64,000 nucleotides of DNA from assembly GCA_964390725.1 (NCBI GenBank), contig CAYMIW010000003.1, positions 115,550 through 179,549 of the forward strand. Direction: 5' to 3'. Below the pieces are notes generated by a model that was not told where the DNA came from, searched no databases, and worked only from the letters and a program-made list of their open reading frames with translations. Shown piece after piece: positions 1-8,971 of this stretch (the stretch's first letter is position 1; each line of letters starts with the position of its first letter). The translations under genes were made by a program, and so were the position numbers. The stretch comes from JAABTH01 sp964390725 (GTDB taxonomy: Bacteria > Bacillota > Dethiobacteria > DTU022).

Positions 1-1
1 A

Positions 2-373
2 GAAGACCTGACTTTAGCCAGGTTGTTTGATGAAATATATACATCCCGGTTGATAGCAATGATGCTTCCTTTCTTCGGGGTGATAATATTTCTTGCAATA
101 TTCCTTATTCAACAGGGTTTGTATATTTACTTAATTCCGACCCTTGCTATACTGTTTGGCTTTATTTTTATAGCCATGCATCCTATATTGAATGTAACAG
201 AATTTTATTTCATCAGCATATGGTTGATAGCTACCGGTTTACTGACCCTTTTTCTGGCTGATTTGTTTCACCCCATGGTTGCTCTAGGCTTCACTTTCTC
301 CGCCGGTTTCATTATGGGAGGGCTGCTTCTGCATTTAGACCTGACTGGCATGAAAAACAAGAGGTGCAGGTAA
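2..373 (+). CDS. Small integral membrane protein, 5' end outside window
   Basis: The reading frame is open from the first codon of the window, so the true start probably lies upstream; a TTG at 23 is the first possible internal start. About 116 residues are visible after that TTG and form roughly four hydrophobic segments with short loops and no catalytic motif that I recognise. The stop codon overlaps the ATG of the next gene (TAATG), which suggests translational coupling with the winged-helix regulator and the ABC exporter that follow. Its role in that exporter operon is unknown; I assign no family. Confidence 0.6.
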   Translation, partial: EDLTLARLFDEIYTSRLIAMMLPFFGVIIFLAIFLIQQGLYIYLIPTLAILFGFIFIAMHPILNVTEFYFISIWLIATGLLTLFLADLFHPMVALGFTFSAGFIMGGLLLHLDLTGMKNKRCR

Positions 374-723
374 TGGCTGGTGGCGAGAAAAGAAAGAAAG
401 GCATATTACTCGACCGTCTTATCCATGAACCGGCCAGGCTGCAGATCATCAGTTATTTGGCTGCACAGGGCAAACCTGTCATTTTCACGGAACTTAATGA
501 AAGGCTGGGTTTAAGTTCCGGCAACCTTTCTGTGCAGTTAAAAAGATTAGAAGAAGCGCAATATGTATCAATAGCAAAATCCTTCAGGAACAACCGCCCC
601 TTAACAACGATTACTTTAACTTACCAGGGGTTTGAGGCTCTCAGTCAGTATCTGCGAGAACTTGAGTTTATGATCAAGGATGTTAGGGATGCCGTTTCAG
701 TATCGGAGGATCAAATGCAATGA
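373..723 (+). CDS. Winged-helix transcriptional regulator (MarR/HTH_27-like)
   Basis: A 116-residue DNA-binding protein. The motif order LIHEPARLQIISYL, then FTELNERLGLSSGNLSVQLKRLEEA, then a wing with NNRPLTTITLT, is typical of small winged-helix regulators in which a recognition helix is followed by a beta wing. I chose ATG 373 because an AGGTG sequence sits about eight bases upstream and the codon overlaps the previous stop; a GTG at 364 is the alternative. It lies directly before the MORN-ABC ATPase gene and two ABC permeases, the usual place for a local regulator of an export operon. The ligand is unknown. Confidence 0.8.
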   Translation: MAGGEKRKKGILLDRLIHEPARLQIISYLAAQGKPVIFTELNERLGLSSGNLSVQLKRLEEAQYVSIAKSFRNNRPLTTITLTYQGFEALSQYLRELEFMIKDVRDAVSVSEDQMQ

Positions 724-796
724 AAAACCGGTTTGTGCCGAATCAGAATATTGGTAAGATTATTTTTCAAACCCGATAAAAGGCAGGTGGAGATAA

Positions 797-2035
797 TTGG
801 CTGGCAGTAGAAAGCTTGGAGGAGAGCAGACCCTTCCCTGGATGGGTGGCAGATACAGCGGTGAATTGAAAAATGATAAGCCAGATGGCCGGGGAACATT
901 AATAAACCCCGATGATTCCAGTTACAAGGGTGAGTGGAAAGATGGTAAACCCCATGGCCGGGGAGTAATCTCTTATCGCTCCGGGGCTGTTTATAAAGGC
1001 AATTTTATTAAAGGCAAACGATATGGATATGGTAGTTATCTTTATCCTGACGGGAAAACCTTAAAAGGGGTTTGGGAAGACGGCCGCCTGGTTAAACCGG
1101 TTGAAGAACCACGTAAAAAAATAAATTCGGACATTGCTGTTGCAGGAAAAAGTTTTTTTGAACCTGCTAAACCGAAATTAATGGCAATCAGGGTCGAAAA
1201 CCTTAGTCACTGGTATGGTAATTTTCAGGCTGTTAAAGATATTAGCTTTAATGTGCATCCGGGTGAAATCCTTGGTTTTCTCGGTCCCAACGGTGCAGGT
1301 AAGTCAACTACTATTAAGGTGTTAACCGGTCAGCTGCCTTTAAAAGGTGGTGACGCGCAAATACTGGGTCGGCGAATCGGTCGGGATGATCCAGAAATTC
1401 AGGCCCAGATTGGGGTAACGTTTGAAGAAAAAAATCTCTATCTTGAAATGACAGCCCTGGAAAACCTGGATTTTTTCGCTTCGCTTTTTGGAATCAAAAA
1501 CCCGGATTCACTTGAAGCACTTCGCCGGGTTGGTCTGGCCGAAAGGGCTAAAGACCGTGTTTCCAGTTATTCGAAGGGGATGCGTCAGCGCCTGATGATT
1601 GCCCGGGCTTTTATTAACAAGCCTAAAGTGCTTTTTCTTGATGAACCGACAGACGGTCTTGATCCGGTTACAGCTGTTTCTATAAGAAAAACAATTAAAG
1701 AAGAAGCAGAAAGAGGTGCGGCAGTGCTGCTGACCACCCACAATATGTTTGAAGCGGATGAGCTTTCGGACCGTGTTGCATTTATAAATGAGGGAGAAAT
1801 AGTGGCTCTTGACTCTGCAGAAAATCTGAAGCTAAAATATGGTAAACGCTCCGTAAAAGTGCGCCTGCGCGATGGAAGCGGGGTAAAAGAAGAAGAACTA
1901 CCCCTGGATGGCGAGAATTCGTCCAAGCGGCTCAGCGAACTGGCGGCCTCTCCCGACCTGATGACTATCCATACCGAAGAAGCTACCCTGGAAGCGATCT
2001 TTATTCGCCTGACCGGTAGGGGGTTATCTGGATGA
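797..2035 (+). CDS. ABC transporter ATP-binding protein with N-terminal MORN repeats
   Basis: ATPase of an ABC-2 type exporter, 412 residues. Residues 17-98 contain three full MORN repeats of about 23 residues and a half repeat (YKGEWKDGKPHGRG, YKGNFIKGKRYGYG). A linker follows, then a complete ABC domain from about residue 129: Walker A GPNGAGKST at 163-171, signature SKGMRQR at 259-265, Walker B VLFLDEP at 278-284 and the H-loop histidine at about 315. TTG 797 is the start, with AGGTGGAG just upstream; an in-frame ATG at 1181 would give only the ABC part but has no clear ribosome site. The stop overlaps the permease start (ATGA). MORN units usually bind phospholipid or protein, so they may tether the ATPase; that is inference. 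Confidence 0.88.
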   Translation: MAGSRKLGGEQTLPWMGGRYSGELKNDKPDGRGTLINPDDSSYKGEWKDGKPHGRGVISYRSGAVYKGNFIKGKRYGYGSYLYPDGKTLKGVWEDGRLVKPVEEPRKKINSDIAVAGKSFFEPAKPKLMAIRVENLSHWYGNFQAVKDISFNVHPGEILGFLGPNGAGKSTTIKVLTGQLPLKGGDAQILGRRIGRDDPEIQAQIGVTFEEKNLYLEMTALENLDFFASLFGIKNPDSLEALRRVGLAERAKDRVSSYSKGMRQRLMIARAFINKPKVLFLDEPTDGLDPVTAVSIRKTIKEEAERGAAVLLTTHNMFEADELSDRVAFINEGEIVALDSAENLKLKYGKRSVKVRLRDGSGVKEEELPLDGENSSKRLSELAASPDLMTIHTEEATLEAIFIRLTGRGLSG

Positions 2036-3276
2036 AAAAGCCTGTATCCGGCGGAAGTATCATACTTGCCATGCTGATGAAAGATGCCCGGGTCTATAGC
2101 CGCAATAAAATTTATCTTTTTTTAACAGTGTTGGGGTTATTAATTTTTATTGCAGTCTTTTGGCTGATACCCGATTCTGTTGATGAAGATATTGTTATTG
2201 CAGTTACCCCATCACTGTCTACGCTGACTGATGAAGGACGTGAAGCCCTTGAGAAGAGCGGAGTGCCCCGGGAGGTTATAGCAGAACTGGATCAACTTGA
2301 GGCTGCTTTCAGGGATGAGGGTATGTTTTTAATTGAATTTGACCATTTACAGGAGCTGGAGAAAGCAGTTCGCGGAGATGTCCATATCTATAAAGATAAT
2401 GCGGGAAATTATGTTATCCATGATCCTGAAGGAGAGATTAAAAAACCGGCAGAGACATCAAGGATAAACGCTCATGTTGGTATCGCTTTCCCGGCTAATT
2501 TTATTGGCGAAGCAGTGTTTGATAATAAACCAAAAGTGACTATTTATGCAGCTGCCACAGTCCCGGATGAATTACTAGGAGCCATGGAAGGATTTGTGCG
2601 GGAGTTATCTTTTCAACTGGCCGGTTATGATCTACCGGTTGAGTTTATGGAAGAAGAAACGATGATCCTTGGGACAGATCGCCTTGGTGAACAGATTTCT
2701 ATGCAAGCCCGAATGCGTCCTCTGGTTGCTTTTTTTATGTTGATGATGGAGACTTTTGCACTTGCTTCCTTAATCTCCAATGAAATACTGCAGCGTACCG
2801 TAACTGCCTTATTGGTTACCCCACTACGTATCCGGCAGTTTTTAATGTCTAAAACCATTTTTGGCACTGTTTTGGCCATGAGCCAGGCAGTAGTTGTTTT
2901 AATTTTTGTGCGCGCTTTTACTGTAGATAACTGGTCGCTTTTACTTTTCACAGTATTTCTTGGCTCATTGCTCTTTACTGCCGTTGCCATGTTGGTAGGT
3001 TCTGCGGGGAAAGATTTTATCGGCCAGCTGATGCTGAGCCTGCTCTTTTTAATTCCCCTGCTTATACCGGCTTTTGCTGTGCTCTTTCCGGGTTCGGTAG
3101 CTCCATGGGTAAAAATACTGCCGACTTATCCGATTGTTAGTTTGCTCTATGATGCAACAATCTATCAAGCAGGTTGGAGCGATTCATTGCTTTCACTTGC
3201 CTATGCTTTTCTTGCGGTTCTTGTGATTTACCTGGTTTCGCTCCTGGTATTAAAAAGAAAGGTGGTCAACTTATGA
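2032..3276 (+). CDS. ABC-2 type transporter permease subunit 1
   Basis: A 414-residue membrane subunit of an ABC exporter. One hydrophobic segment lies near residues 24-44, followed by a large extracytoplasmic domain of about 180 residues, then about five to six membrane segments from residue 225 on (LVAFFMLMMETFALASLISNE onward), which is the layout of ABC-2 permeases of the NatB/YhaP type. The start ATG overlaps the stop of the ATPase gene and the end overlaps the second permease by four bases, so the three are one translationally coupled unit. The substrate is unknown; such pairs export drugs, peptides or sodium. Confidence 0.85.
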   Translation: MKKPVSGGSIILAMLMKDARVYSRNKIYLFLTVLGLLIFIAVFWLIPDSVDEDIVIAVTPSLSTLTDEGREALEKSGVPREVIAELDQLEAAFRDEGMFLIEFDHLQELEKAVRGDVHIYKDNAGNYVIHDPEGEIKKPAETSRINAHVGIAFPANFIGEAVFDNKPKVTIYAAATVPDELLGAMEGFVRELSFQLAGYDLPVEFMEEETMILGTDRLGEQISMQARMRPLVAFFMLMMETFALASLISNEILQRTVTALLVTPLRIRQFLMSKTIFGTVLAMSQAVVVLIFVRAFTVDNWSLLLFTVFLGSLLFTAVAMLVGSAGKDFIGQLMLSLLFLIPLLIPAFAVLFPGSVAPWVKILPTYPIVSLLYDATIYQAGWSDSLLSLAYAFLAVLVIYLVSLLVLKRKVVNL

Positions 3277-4322
3277 GTATCAGACGCGTACTATCCATAT
3301 TATTGAAAGATTTTTCCGTGGGACCGCGTAAATCTTTTTTTATCTGGGCTTTAATCATGCCTTTTGCAATGACCTTTCTTTTTCAATTTGCTTTTGGTTC
3401 ACTATTTGAACCCAAGCCCCGACTCGGAGTTGTCGATCTTGGTAGTTCGCAGCTAACCGTGGAGGCACAGGAACTGGAAGGTTTTGATGTGGAAGTATTA
3501 GGTGGAGTGGATGAATTGCTGGAGAAAGTTGAGCAGAATGATCTGGATGCGGGAATGGTTCTCGGTGATGGATTTGATGAAGCGGTAAAAACAGGGGGAA
3601 AACCCCTTCTTCCTTTTTACATTAGTGGTGAAAGTCTGGCTTCAAACAGGATCATTATCGCAGTGACAGCGATTGAAATGATTCGCGGGCTGGAAGGAAG
3701 TGAAACCCCGGTGGAAGTGGAAACAATCTATTTTGGAGAACCGGGGCTGCCGGTTTCAGTGAGGCTGATTCCACTACTTGTTTTTTATGCCTTGGTTATG
3801 GCCGGCATGTGGGTGCCCAGTGCAAGTTTGGTTGAAGAAAAAGAAAGGGGTACGCTAACTGCCATACTGGTTACAGCGGCTCGCTTGAATGATGTTTTGT
3901 TTGCCAAGTGGTTACTGGGTTTTTTCTTTGCTATATTCCTTGCGATAGTAACCTTACTTTTGAATAGTGCATTTGGACAGCACCCGCTTGAAGTTGTCGC
4001 TGTAATAATCGTGGCTTCCGCCCTGACTTCCATGATTGGACTGTTAATAGGCGTTTACTCAAAAAATGCAACTATGCTTTTTACCCTTATTAAAAGCCTC
4101 GGGTTTTTTCTTTTCATACCGGTTATTTTTTACATTTTTCCAGAGTGGCCGCAGTGGATAGCGAAGATATTTCCACTGTACTGGATTATCAGTCCAATCT
4201 GGGAAGTTTCGGTTATGGGAGAATCTATCAGCACAGTCTGGTTTGAGATAACTATTGCCCTGGCAATAACCCTGGTTCTTTTGTTTCTTCTTGTTCCTTT
4301 AAAGAGAAGGATGCTGGTTTGA
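3273..4322 (+). CDS. ABC-2 type transporter permease subunit 2
   Basis: A 349-residue partner permease with the same layout as its neighbour: one N-terminal membrane helix, a soluble outer domain of about 130 residues, and five to six C-terminal helices beginning around LIPLLVFYALVMAGMWVP. It is followed by the ABC-2 motif region VEEKERGTLTAILVTA. The start ATG 3273 has AAAGGTGG about nine bases upstream and overlaps the preceding stop; a longer frame from 3174 would run through the previous gene and is not supported. It probably forms a heterodimer with the preceding permease, powered by the MORN-containing ATPase. Confidence 0.85.
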   Translation: MSIRRVLSILLKDFSVGPRKSFFIWALIMPFAMTFLFQFAFGSLFEPKPRLGVVDLGSSQLTVEAQELEGFDVEVLGGVDELLEKVEQNDLDAGMVLGDGFDEAVKTGGKPLLPFYISGESLASNRIIIAVTAIEMIRGLEGSETPVEVETIYFGEPGLPVSVRLIPLLVFYALVMAGMWVPSASLVEEKERGTLTAILVTAARLNDVLFAKWLLGFFFAIFLAIVTLLLNSAFGQHPLEVVAVIIVASALTSMIGLLIGVYSKNATMLFTLIKSLGFFLFIPVIFYIFPEWPQWIAKIFPLYWIISPIWEVSVMGESISTVWFEITIALAITLVLLFLLVPLKRRMLV

Positions 4323-4667
4323 TCATTAGCAGAGATATACTTGGCGTTTCAATGTTTAACAAACTCTTATATTTATCCAGCGACCTTTTCTGTAATACAG
4401 CCAGCCGTAGTCGATTTGCATACACTAAAATATAGTTTAGCTTTTAGTTATCCATTTTAACAGGTATTAATCCGTTTGCATTGTACCATAGCCGAAAAAT
4501 GCGAGCAACAGAAAGATAGTAAAGTCAACTATTTTTAATTATAAAAAGTGGCCCCGGTCATAAAGGTTAAAGCTGAAGGAATGACCGTGGTAACTGGTCA
4601 CCAGCAAATCTCCCTTTAAAATTAAAATGTGAACTATAATTTTAATTGTTAAAGGAAGTGGCGATTT
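4323..4667. other. Intergenic region, 345 bp
   Basis: No gene is supported here. It is AT-rich and lies between two plus-strand genes. I see an imperfect hairpin at about 4552-4590 (CGGTCAT pairing with ATGACCG over a 19-base loop), an 11-bp palindrome CTGGTCACCAG at 4594-4604, and a TATAAT at 4635-4640 without a good -35 box. The ribosome site of the downstream gene is AAAGGAAG near 4651. A structured leader is possible, but I recognise no riboswitch class. Confidence 0.35.
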
Positions 4668-6170
4668 ATGAAGGTTGCAGGTAATGCTAATTCACTCAGG
4701 GTCATTGTTGGACTGCTGATATCAGTTTGTGGAGGGCTTGCCTTTATACTGGCCTTTCCTCCTTATGAGATATGGCCTCTCATTTTTATTGGTTTTGTTC
4801 CGGTGCTGATAGCCCAGCACCGTATTATGCCCCCCCGATTATCATCGCTTGCTACTGCTGTTGCTATAGCAATATGGCTGCAGGGATACCTGGGTCCGGT
4901 ATTTGCCCCAATTGGTAATTATATGGTTTGGTTACCTCTTATAGCCTTAATCATCTGCTTTTTTACTGACCGGGGACAGCGCGAATTTCATAAAAAAACA
5001 GGATATCGCTGGTTTGTTATAAGCGGTATTATTACCTGGGCAGCTATAGAAATGATCCGCTTGTTTCTTCCGGTTGCCGGAACATGGGCATTTGTTGCTT
5101 ACCCCCTGTATAAGCAGTTGTGGCTTATTCAGCCAGCCAGTATTTTTGGAATCATCGGGACAGGAATGCTGGTTATGCTGGTAAATCATGTCCTGGCTCT
5201 CCAGGTTATTCACATACTCGATAATAAAAGGTGGATTAATGACTACGGGCACGATAGCAAAGCAATTGTGAATAAGAAATTAACAATTGGTTGGTTAAAA
5301 AAAGGAGTATTGCTCACAGCAGCCTGGCTGGCGCTGAGCCTGTTTCAACTCAACAGCCAATCAGAAGCGCCTAAAATAAAAGCAGCTGCTGTTCAGCCTG
5401 CTGTTTCCCCTATTATGATTAGCAATGCCGGTGAAAATAAAATACCTGTCCTTGAACGCATGGCAGAACAGACTATTAACGCAGCTGATAGAGGGGCACA
5501 GTTTATCGTGTGGCCGGAAGGGGCTTTAGATAGAGACCCCCGGGATGGTGATTATCCCGACTTGGCAGAGTTGGCTGTAGAAACTTCTGCTTACCTGGCT
5601 ACCGGTTACATAGTTAACCAGGGAGCAGAAGGTTTTCGTAACGAAGCGACGGTTATTGACCCTGAGGGAAATTTTCTTGGTGTTTTCGGGAAAGATCACC
5701 CGGTGGTTTTTGGAGGGGAAACCAGCTTGAGTCGTGGTAGTTATCCAGTCTATGAAACAAGTATTGGTAACCTGGCAACGATTATTTGCTATGATCTTGA
5801 TTATACCGATACTACCCGCAAAATGGTTTCCGGTGGGGCGCAGCTTATTGGAGTTCCTTCAAATGACTGGGGCAGCATTGCTGATAAGCATTATACGCAT
5901 GTAGTTTTTCGGGCAGTAGAAAACCGTGTGGCCATGGTTAAGGCTGATGGTGGTTTTAACTCCGCCCTGGTTGATCCCTACGGGAAGATTATAGATCTGG
6001 CCGTTTTCCCGGATGGTGGAGAAGCAACCCTGGTTGGAGATCTTCAACTGGGTGACGGGAAGGGGACATTTACAACAAAATTTGGAGACTGGCTTGGCTG
6101 GATTGCCCTGGCTGGCTTGGCCTTTTTTACCTTTGGAGGAAGATGGCTAGAGAAAAAGGCGAAATGCTAA
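4668..6170 (+). CDS. Apolipoprotein N-acyltransferase-like protein (nitrilase superfamily)
   Basis: A 500-residue membrane enzyme-like protein. Six or seven hydrophobic segments fill residues 12-225; a carbon-nitrogen hydrolase domain follows (about 236-470) with the expected Glu-Lys-Cys triad: E284 in WPEGALD, K342 in FGKDHP and C374 in IICYDLDY; one more membrane helix closes the C-terminus. This is the architecture of Lnt, which adds the N-acyl group to the lipoprotein Cys. Lnt proteins normally read CYE after the catalytic Cys; here it is CYD. Lnt is typical of Gram-negatives, so in this apparently Firmicute background the substrate may differ, although the window encodes lipoproteins. 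It appears monocistronic. Confidence 0.75.
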   Translation: MKVAGNANSLRVIVGLLISVCGGLAFILAFPPYEIWPLIFIGFVPVLIAQHRIMPPRLSSLATAVAIAIWLQGYLGPVFAPIGNYMVWLPLIALIICFFTDRGQREFHKKTGYRWFVISGIITWAAIEMIRLFLPVAGTWAFVAYPLYKQLWLIQPASIFGIIGTGMLVMLVNHVLALQVIHILDNKRWINDYGHDSKAIVNKKLTIGWLKKGVLLTAAWLALSLFQLNSQSEAPKIKAAAVQPAVSPIMISNAGENKIPVLERMAEQTINAADRGAQFIVWPEGALDRDPRDGDYPDLAELAVETSAYLATGYIVNQGAEGFRNEATVIDPEGNFLGVFGKDHPVVFGGETSLSRGSYPVYETSIGNLATIICYDLDYTDTTRKMVSGGAQLIGVPSNDWGSIADKHYTHVVFRAVENRVAMVKADGGFNSALVDPYGKIIDLAVFPDGGEATLVGDLQLGDGKGTFTTKFGDWLGWIALAGLAFFTFGGRWLEKKAKC

Positions 6171-6231
6171 AGTAGCTGTAATAATTATTTCTTACTTGGA
6201 TTTTCGTAGCTTGTTTTCCCGGGATTGATAT

Positions 6232-6254
6232 GATATATTTTATTAAAATATATC
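6232..6254. promoter_or_regulatory. AT-rich 23-bp palindrome, possible operator
   Basis: A perfect inverted repeat with 11-base arms (GATATATTTTA and its complement) around one central T, 52 bases before the TspO-like gene. The size and position fit a regulator binding site, but the base composition makes chance palindromes more likely here. No cognate regulator is known. Confidence 0.4.
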
Positions 6255-6305
6255 TAATATTAGAATGAAGAGATATAAAATCTATTAATAAAAGGAGAAC
6301 CACCA

Positions 6306-7115
6306 ATGTCAGAAAAAAAAGGAATAAACCTGATTCAAATTGCAGTTCTTGTTTCTTACCTGCTTATGGTAGTTGTCAATGCCCTGGCTAATACCCTGCC
6401 GATAAATGCTATAACGACAGGTGAGGTTTCAGACTCTTTTCCCAATCTTTTTGCTCCCACGGGATTGACTTTCTCCATATGGGGTCTGATTTATCTGCTA
6501 CTCGCTGCTTACTCAGTTTATCAACTCGGTTTATTCAGGCAGGATAGTGACGCTGTTAAACCGCAGTTATTTAACTCCATTGGTATTTTATTTATAATTT
6601 CATCCCTGGCCAACACCGCCTGGATATTTTCCTGGCACTATTACAGTATCGGGCTTTCTTTAGCGATGATGCTGGTGATACTGGTGCTGCTGATTGCTAT
6701 AAATATCAGGGTAGACCGGGAACAGTTAAGTACGCGTGAAAAACTGTTTGTCAAGCTTCCATTTGCAATATATTTCGGTTGGATAACCGTTGCTACAGTG
6801 GCAAATGTTACATCTCTGCTGGTTTATGAGGGATGGAACAGATTTGGAATAGCCGAGCAAACCTGGTCTGTTATTATTATAGCAATAGGGTTCTTAATAG
6901 GTGCAGTGACAACCTTAAGATTTAAAAGTATTCCCTACGGCCTGGTAATTATCTGGGCATATATTGGAATATGGATTAGACACACAGCTCCCGCCGGCTT
7001 TTCAGAAAGCTACCCGGCGGTGATTGCAACGGTAATAATTTCAATCATCCTGATGGTTGCAGTTCTGTTATTCCTTATTTTTAAGGAGAAGAAAAGAGCC
7101 GTAACGGTTGTTTAA
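6306..7115 (+). CDS. TspO/MBR-like tryptophan-rich sensory membrane protein
   Basis: A 269-residue integral membrane protein with about seven to eight hydrophobic segments. The segment NLFAPTGLTFSIWGLIYLLL, the Trp-rich pattern around ANTAWIFSWHY and the late FGWITVATVANVTSLL stretch fit the long form of the TspO/MBR-like family. Classical TspO is about 160 residues with five helices, so this is an extended relative. TspO proteins bind porphyrins or other hydrophobic ligands; the ligand here is unknown. The start has AAAGGAGAACCACC upstream. It is followed by a strong hairpin, so it is probably transcribed alone. Confidence 0.7.
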   Translation: MSEKKGINLIQIAVLVSYLLMVVVNALANTLPINAITTGEVSDSFPNLFAPTGLTFSIWGLIYLLLAAYSVYQLGLFRQDSDAVKPQLFNSIGILFIISSLANTAWIFSWHYYSIGLSLAMMLVILVLLIAINIRVDREQLSTREKLFVKLPFAIYFGWITVATVANVTSLLVYEGWNRFGIAEQTWSVIIIAIGFLIGAVTTLRFKSIPYGLVIIWAYIGIWIRHTAPAGFSESYPAVIATVIISIILMVAVLLFLIFKEKKRAVTVV

Positions 7116-7135
7116 AGTTCAGAATAAGATAATTA

Positions 7136-7173
7136 GAGGGCGGTTTCATCACGAAGATGAATGAACCGCCCTC
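7136..7173. terminator. GC-rich hairpin after the TspO-like gene
   Basis: Arms GAGGGCGGTT and AACCGCCCTC form a strong stem of ten or more pairs just after the stop codon, between convergent genes. There is no clear T-run on either side, so it may be a bidirectional or factor-assisted terminator. Confidence 0.55.
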
Positions 7174-7255
7174 AGTTGTGCACAAATATCACCTGCATAA
7201 ACTTTGCTTCGCTACAGCAGTATTATTTATTATTCATCAGGCGGTTATTTGGTTG

Positions 7256-8809
7256 TCAACTGCTCATATTTTCTAGGTAGTTCACAATATCGTATGATAA
7301 AAGTAAATGGTTTTTCACTTTATAGTTGTTCAGATCTATTCCTGTCAGGCCGACTATTCGGTTGACTCTATAAACAAGGGTGTTTCTGTGAATGTAAAGT
7401 TTATCAGCTGACCTGACCAGGTTTCTGTCATTTATTATGAAAACCCGCAGAGTATTATAATAATCACTCTTGTTCTTTTTGTCATATTCCTGTAAATATT
7501 TTAAAGCAGGGTGGCACAACCGGAAGAGCTCAACTTTATCAGAGGCAAGATGAATTAAATGATACAAAGTAAGATTCTCATATTTAAAAAGGGCGCTACT
7601 TTGATCAAAGAAAGGGCCGAGCTGGTTGGAGGTACTGGCCTGCCGGTAATAATCGCGTATGTCAAAAATATCGGGGCAGCAGGAACTCAACCCTGCAGTT
7701 AAATTGCTGTTTTTTAAAAATTGTTCCAGTCTGTAGACGTATTCCTGTTCAAGAGAAGTCTTGTTCCTGGTATTAATTATTAGCACTATATTTTCGTAGT
7801 AGATGATCGAACGACATTCACCGCAGATTGATTCCAGCTGGTGGGCAATATAATCAAGAGTATTGTTTGTGAGATCAGCTTTTTCTGCTTTGACTTCAAC
7901 AATAAAGTAGTGATCCTGTACAGACCAGTCCAAAAACTGCAGCTGGTAACCGATAAACCTTTTCTTTAAATCTTTTCCCTCTAAGAGGTCGGCAAAGAAA
8001 TAATTATAGATTTCACCCCTGGTATTTTGATAAATATGATCTCTCTGCAGGGCAAGGAATATAATCCTGGTTAAATAGGCAGCCAGGTGCAGGTGGGCAG
8101 TTTCCAGGGTGATAAAAGCTCCGATTATGATCAGGGTTCCAGCCTTGCTTGAACCGTTCATTATATTGGCATTAATCCGTGGATGAGAAAAAATGGGTGA
8201 TTTGTTTATGATCGGTTCCCAGTTACTGTTCAGCCAGTTGAGAGCACCGCTCTCTTTCATTGCGTTCACAGTGCCAATATCTGTATACCCTTCTTTAACT
8301 ATGCTTTCCCAGAGTGCATCGATTTCATCTGCCCCGACTGCTTTACTATAAGCTAGTGTCCTGAAAGAAGAATCGATCAGGTAGATGGGGTTTTCAAATA
8401 TACTGTAGCTGGCGTCAATGATATATTGCAGGCCTTTATCCTTAACCAGGGCGTCCTGCAACTCATCAGCCCAATCGCGGTAGAAGGTAAAGATGTCTTG
8501 TATTTCATTAAACAGTTTAATGGGGTTACATTTTTGATTAATGATAATTATGTTGGAGTTATGGTTATGTAAGAGGGTTTCGATTTTTTCATCTGAACCG
8601 ATAATTACCAGGTTATAACTGCCTTCTGCAGGCTGTTGAGAAATCAACTGTTTTGCTTCAGCTACGTACAGGCATTTTTCATCATATTTTTTCTGGTCAT
8701 TTCTTACAAGCTTTATTGTTTTGATTACCGGTTTATCACAAGCATTTATAGATTTTGTAATCCTGTAATGCTTTAATTTGTGGGCGATTATCGACATGCT
8801 CAATAGCAT
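7256..8809 (-). CDS. PucR/CdaR-family transcriptional regulator
   Basis: A 517-residue regulator. The C-terminus (about 450-517) is the PucR helix-turn-helix: NDRNLVRSADKLYIHRNTL VYRVNRI. Upstream, residues about 290-400 resemble the GGDEF-like domain of CdaR/PucR proteins, and the N-terminal 270 residues form a sensor region with a GAF-like part around IYLIDSSFRTLAYS. PucR relatives activate purine, allantoin or other catabolic genes in response to intermediates. It is divergent from, and separated by 162 bases from, the Rid-nitroreductase-CoA-transferase operon, which is the likely target. Confidence 0.85.
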   Translation of the reverse strand: MLLSMSIIAHKLKHYRITKSINACDKPVIKTIKLVRNDQKKYDEKCLYVAEAKQLISQQPAEGSYNLVIIGSDEKIETLLHNHNSNIIIINQKCNPIKLFNEIQDIFTFYRDWADELQDALVKDKGLQYIIDASYSIFENPIYLIDSSFRTLAYSKAVGADEIDALWESIVKEGYTDIGTVNAMKESGALNWLNSNWEPIINKSPIFSHPRINANIMNGSSKAGTLIIIGAFITLETAHLHLAAYLTRIIFLALQRDHIYQNTRGEIYNYFFADLLEGKDLKKRFIGYQLQFLDWSVQDHYFIVEVKAEKADLTNNTLDYIAHQLESICGECRSIIYYENIVLIINTRNKTSLEQEYVYRLEQFLKNSNLTAGLSSCCPDIFDIRDYYRQASTSNQLGPFFDQSSALFKYENLTLYHLIHLASDKVELFRLCHPALKYLQEYDKKNKSDYYNTLRVFIINDRNLVRSADKLYIHRNTLVYRVNRIVGLTGIDLNNYKVKNHLLLSYDIVNYLENMSS

Positions 8810-8851
8810 TTTAACACCTTCAATTCATGCTTAGTGTCAACTCTCTTAGCC

Positions 8852-8880
8852 ATTATATATACTGATCGTACAAAAATAAA
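8852..8880 (-). promoter_or_regulatory. Candidate sigma-A promoter for the PucR-type gene
   Basis: On the minus strand, TTTATT and TATAAT are separated by 17 bases, about 45 bases before the start codon. The -10 box is perfect, the -35 box partial. The same interval must hold the plus-strand promoter of the operon at 8972; a TATACT at 8928-8933 is a candidate -10 there. Confidence 0.4.
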
Positions 8881-8971
8881 GTTGTAAAATTTAAATGTTT
8901 GCAGAAGACATTCTATTTTCAATGAAATATACTGTGACCATAAACCATATGTTCAGAAGGAGGAATTTTTT

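Noticed and set aside
3174..3272. Longer N-terminus for the second ABC permease
   Set aside because: It lies inside the preceding gene and the ATG at 3273 has a strong ribosome site and a normal family start.
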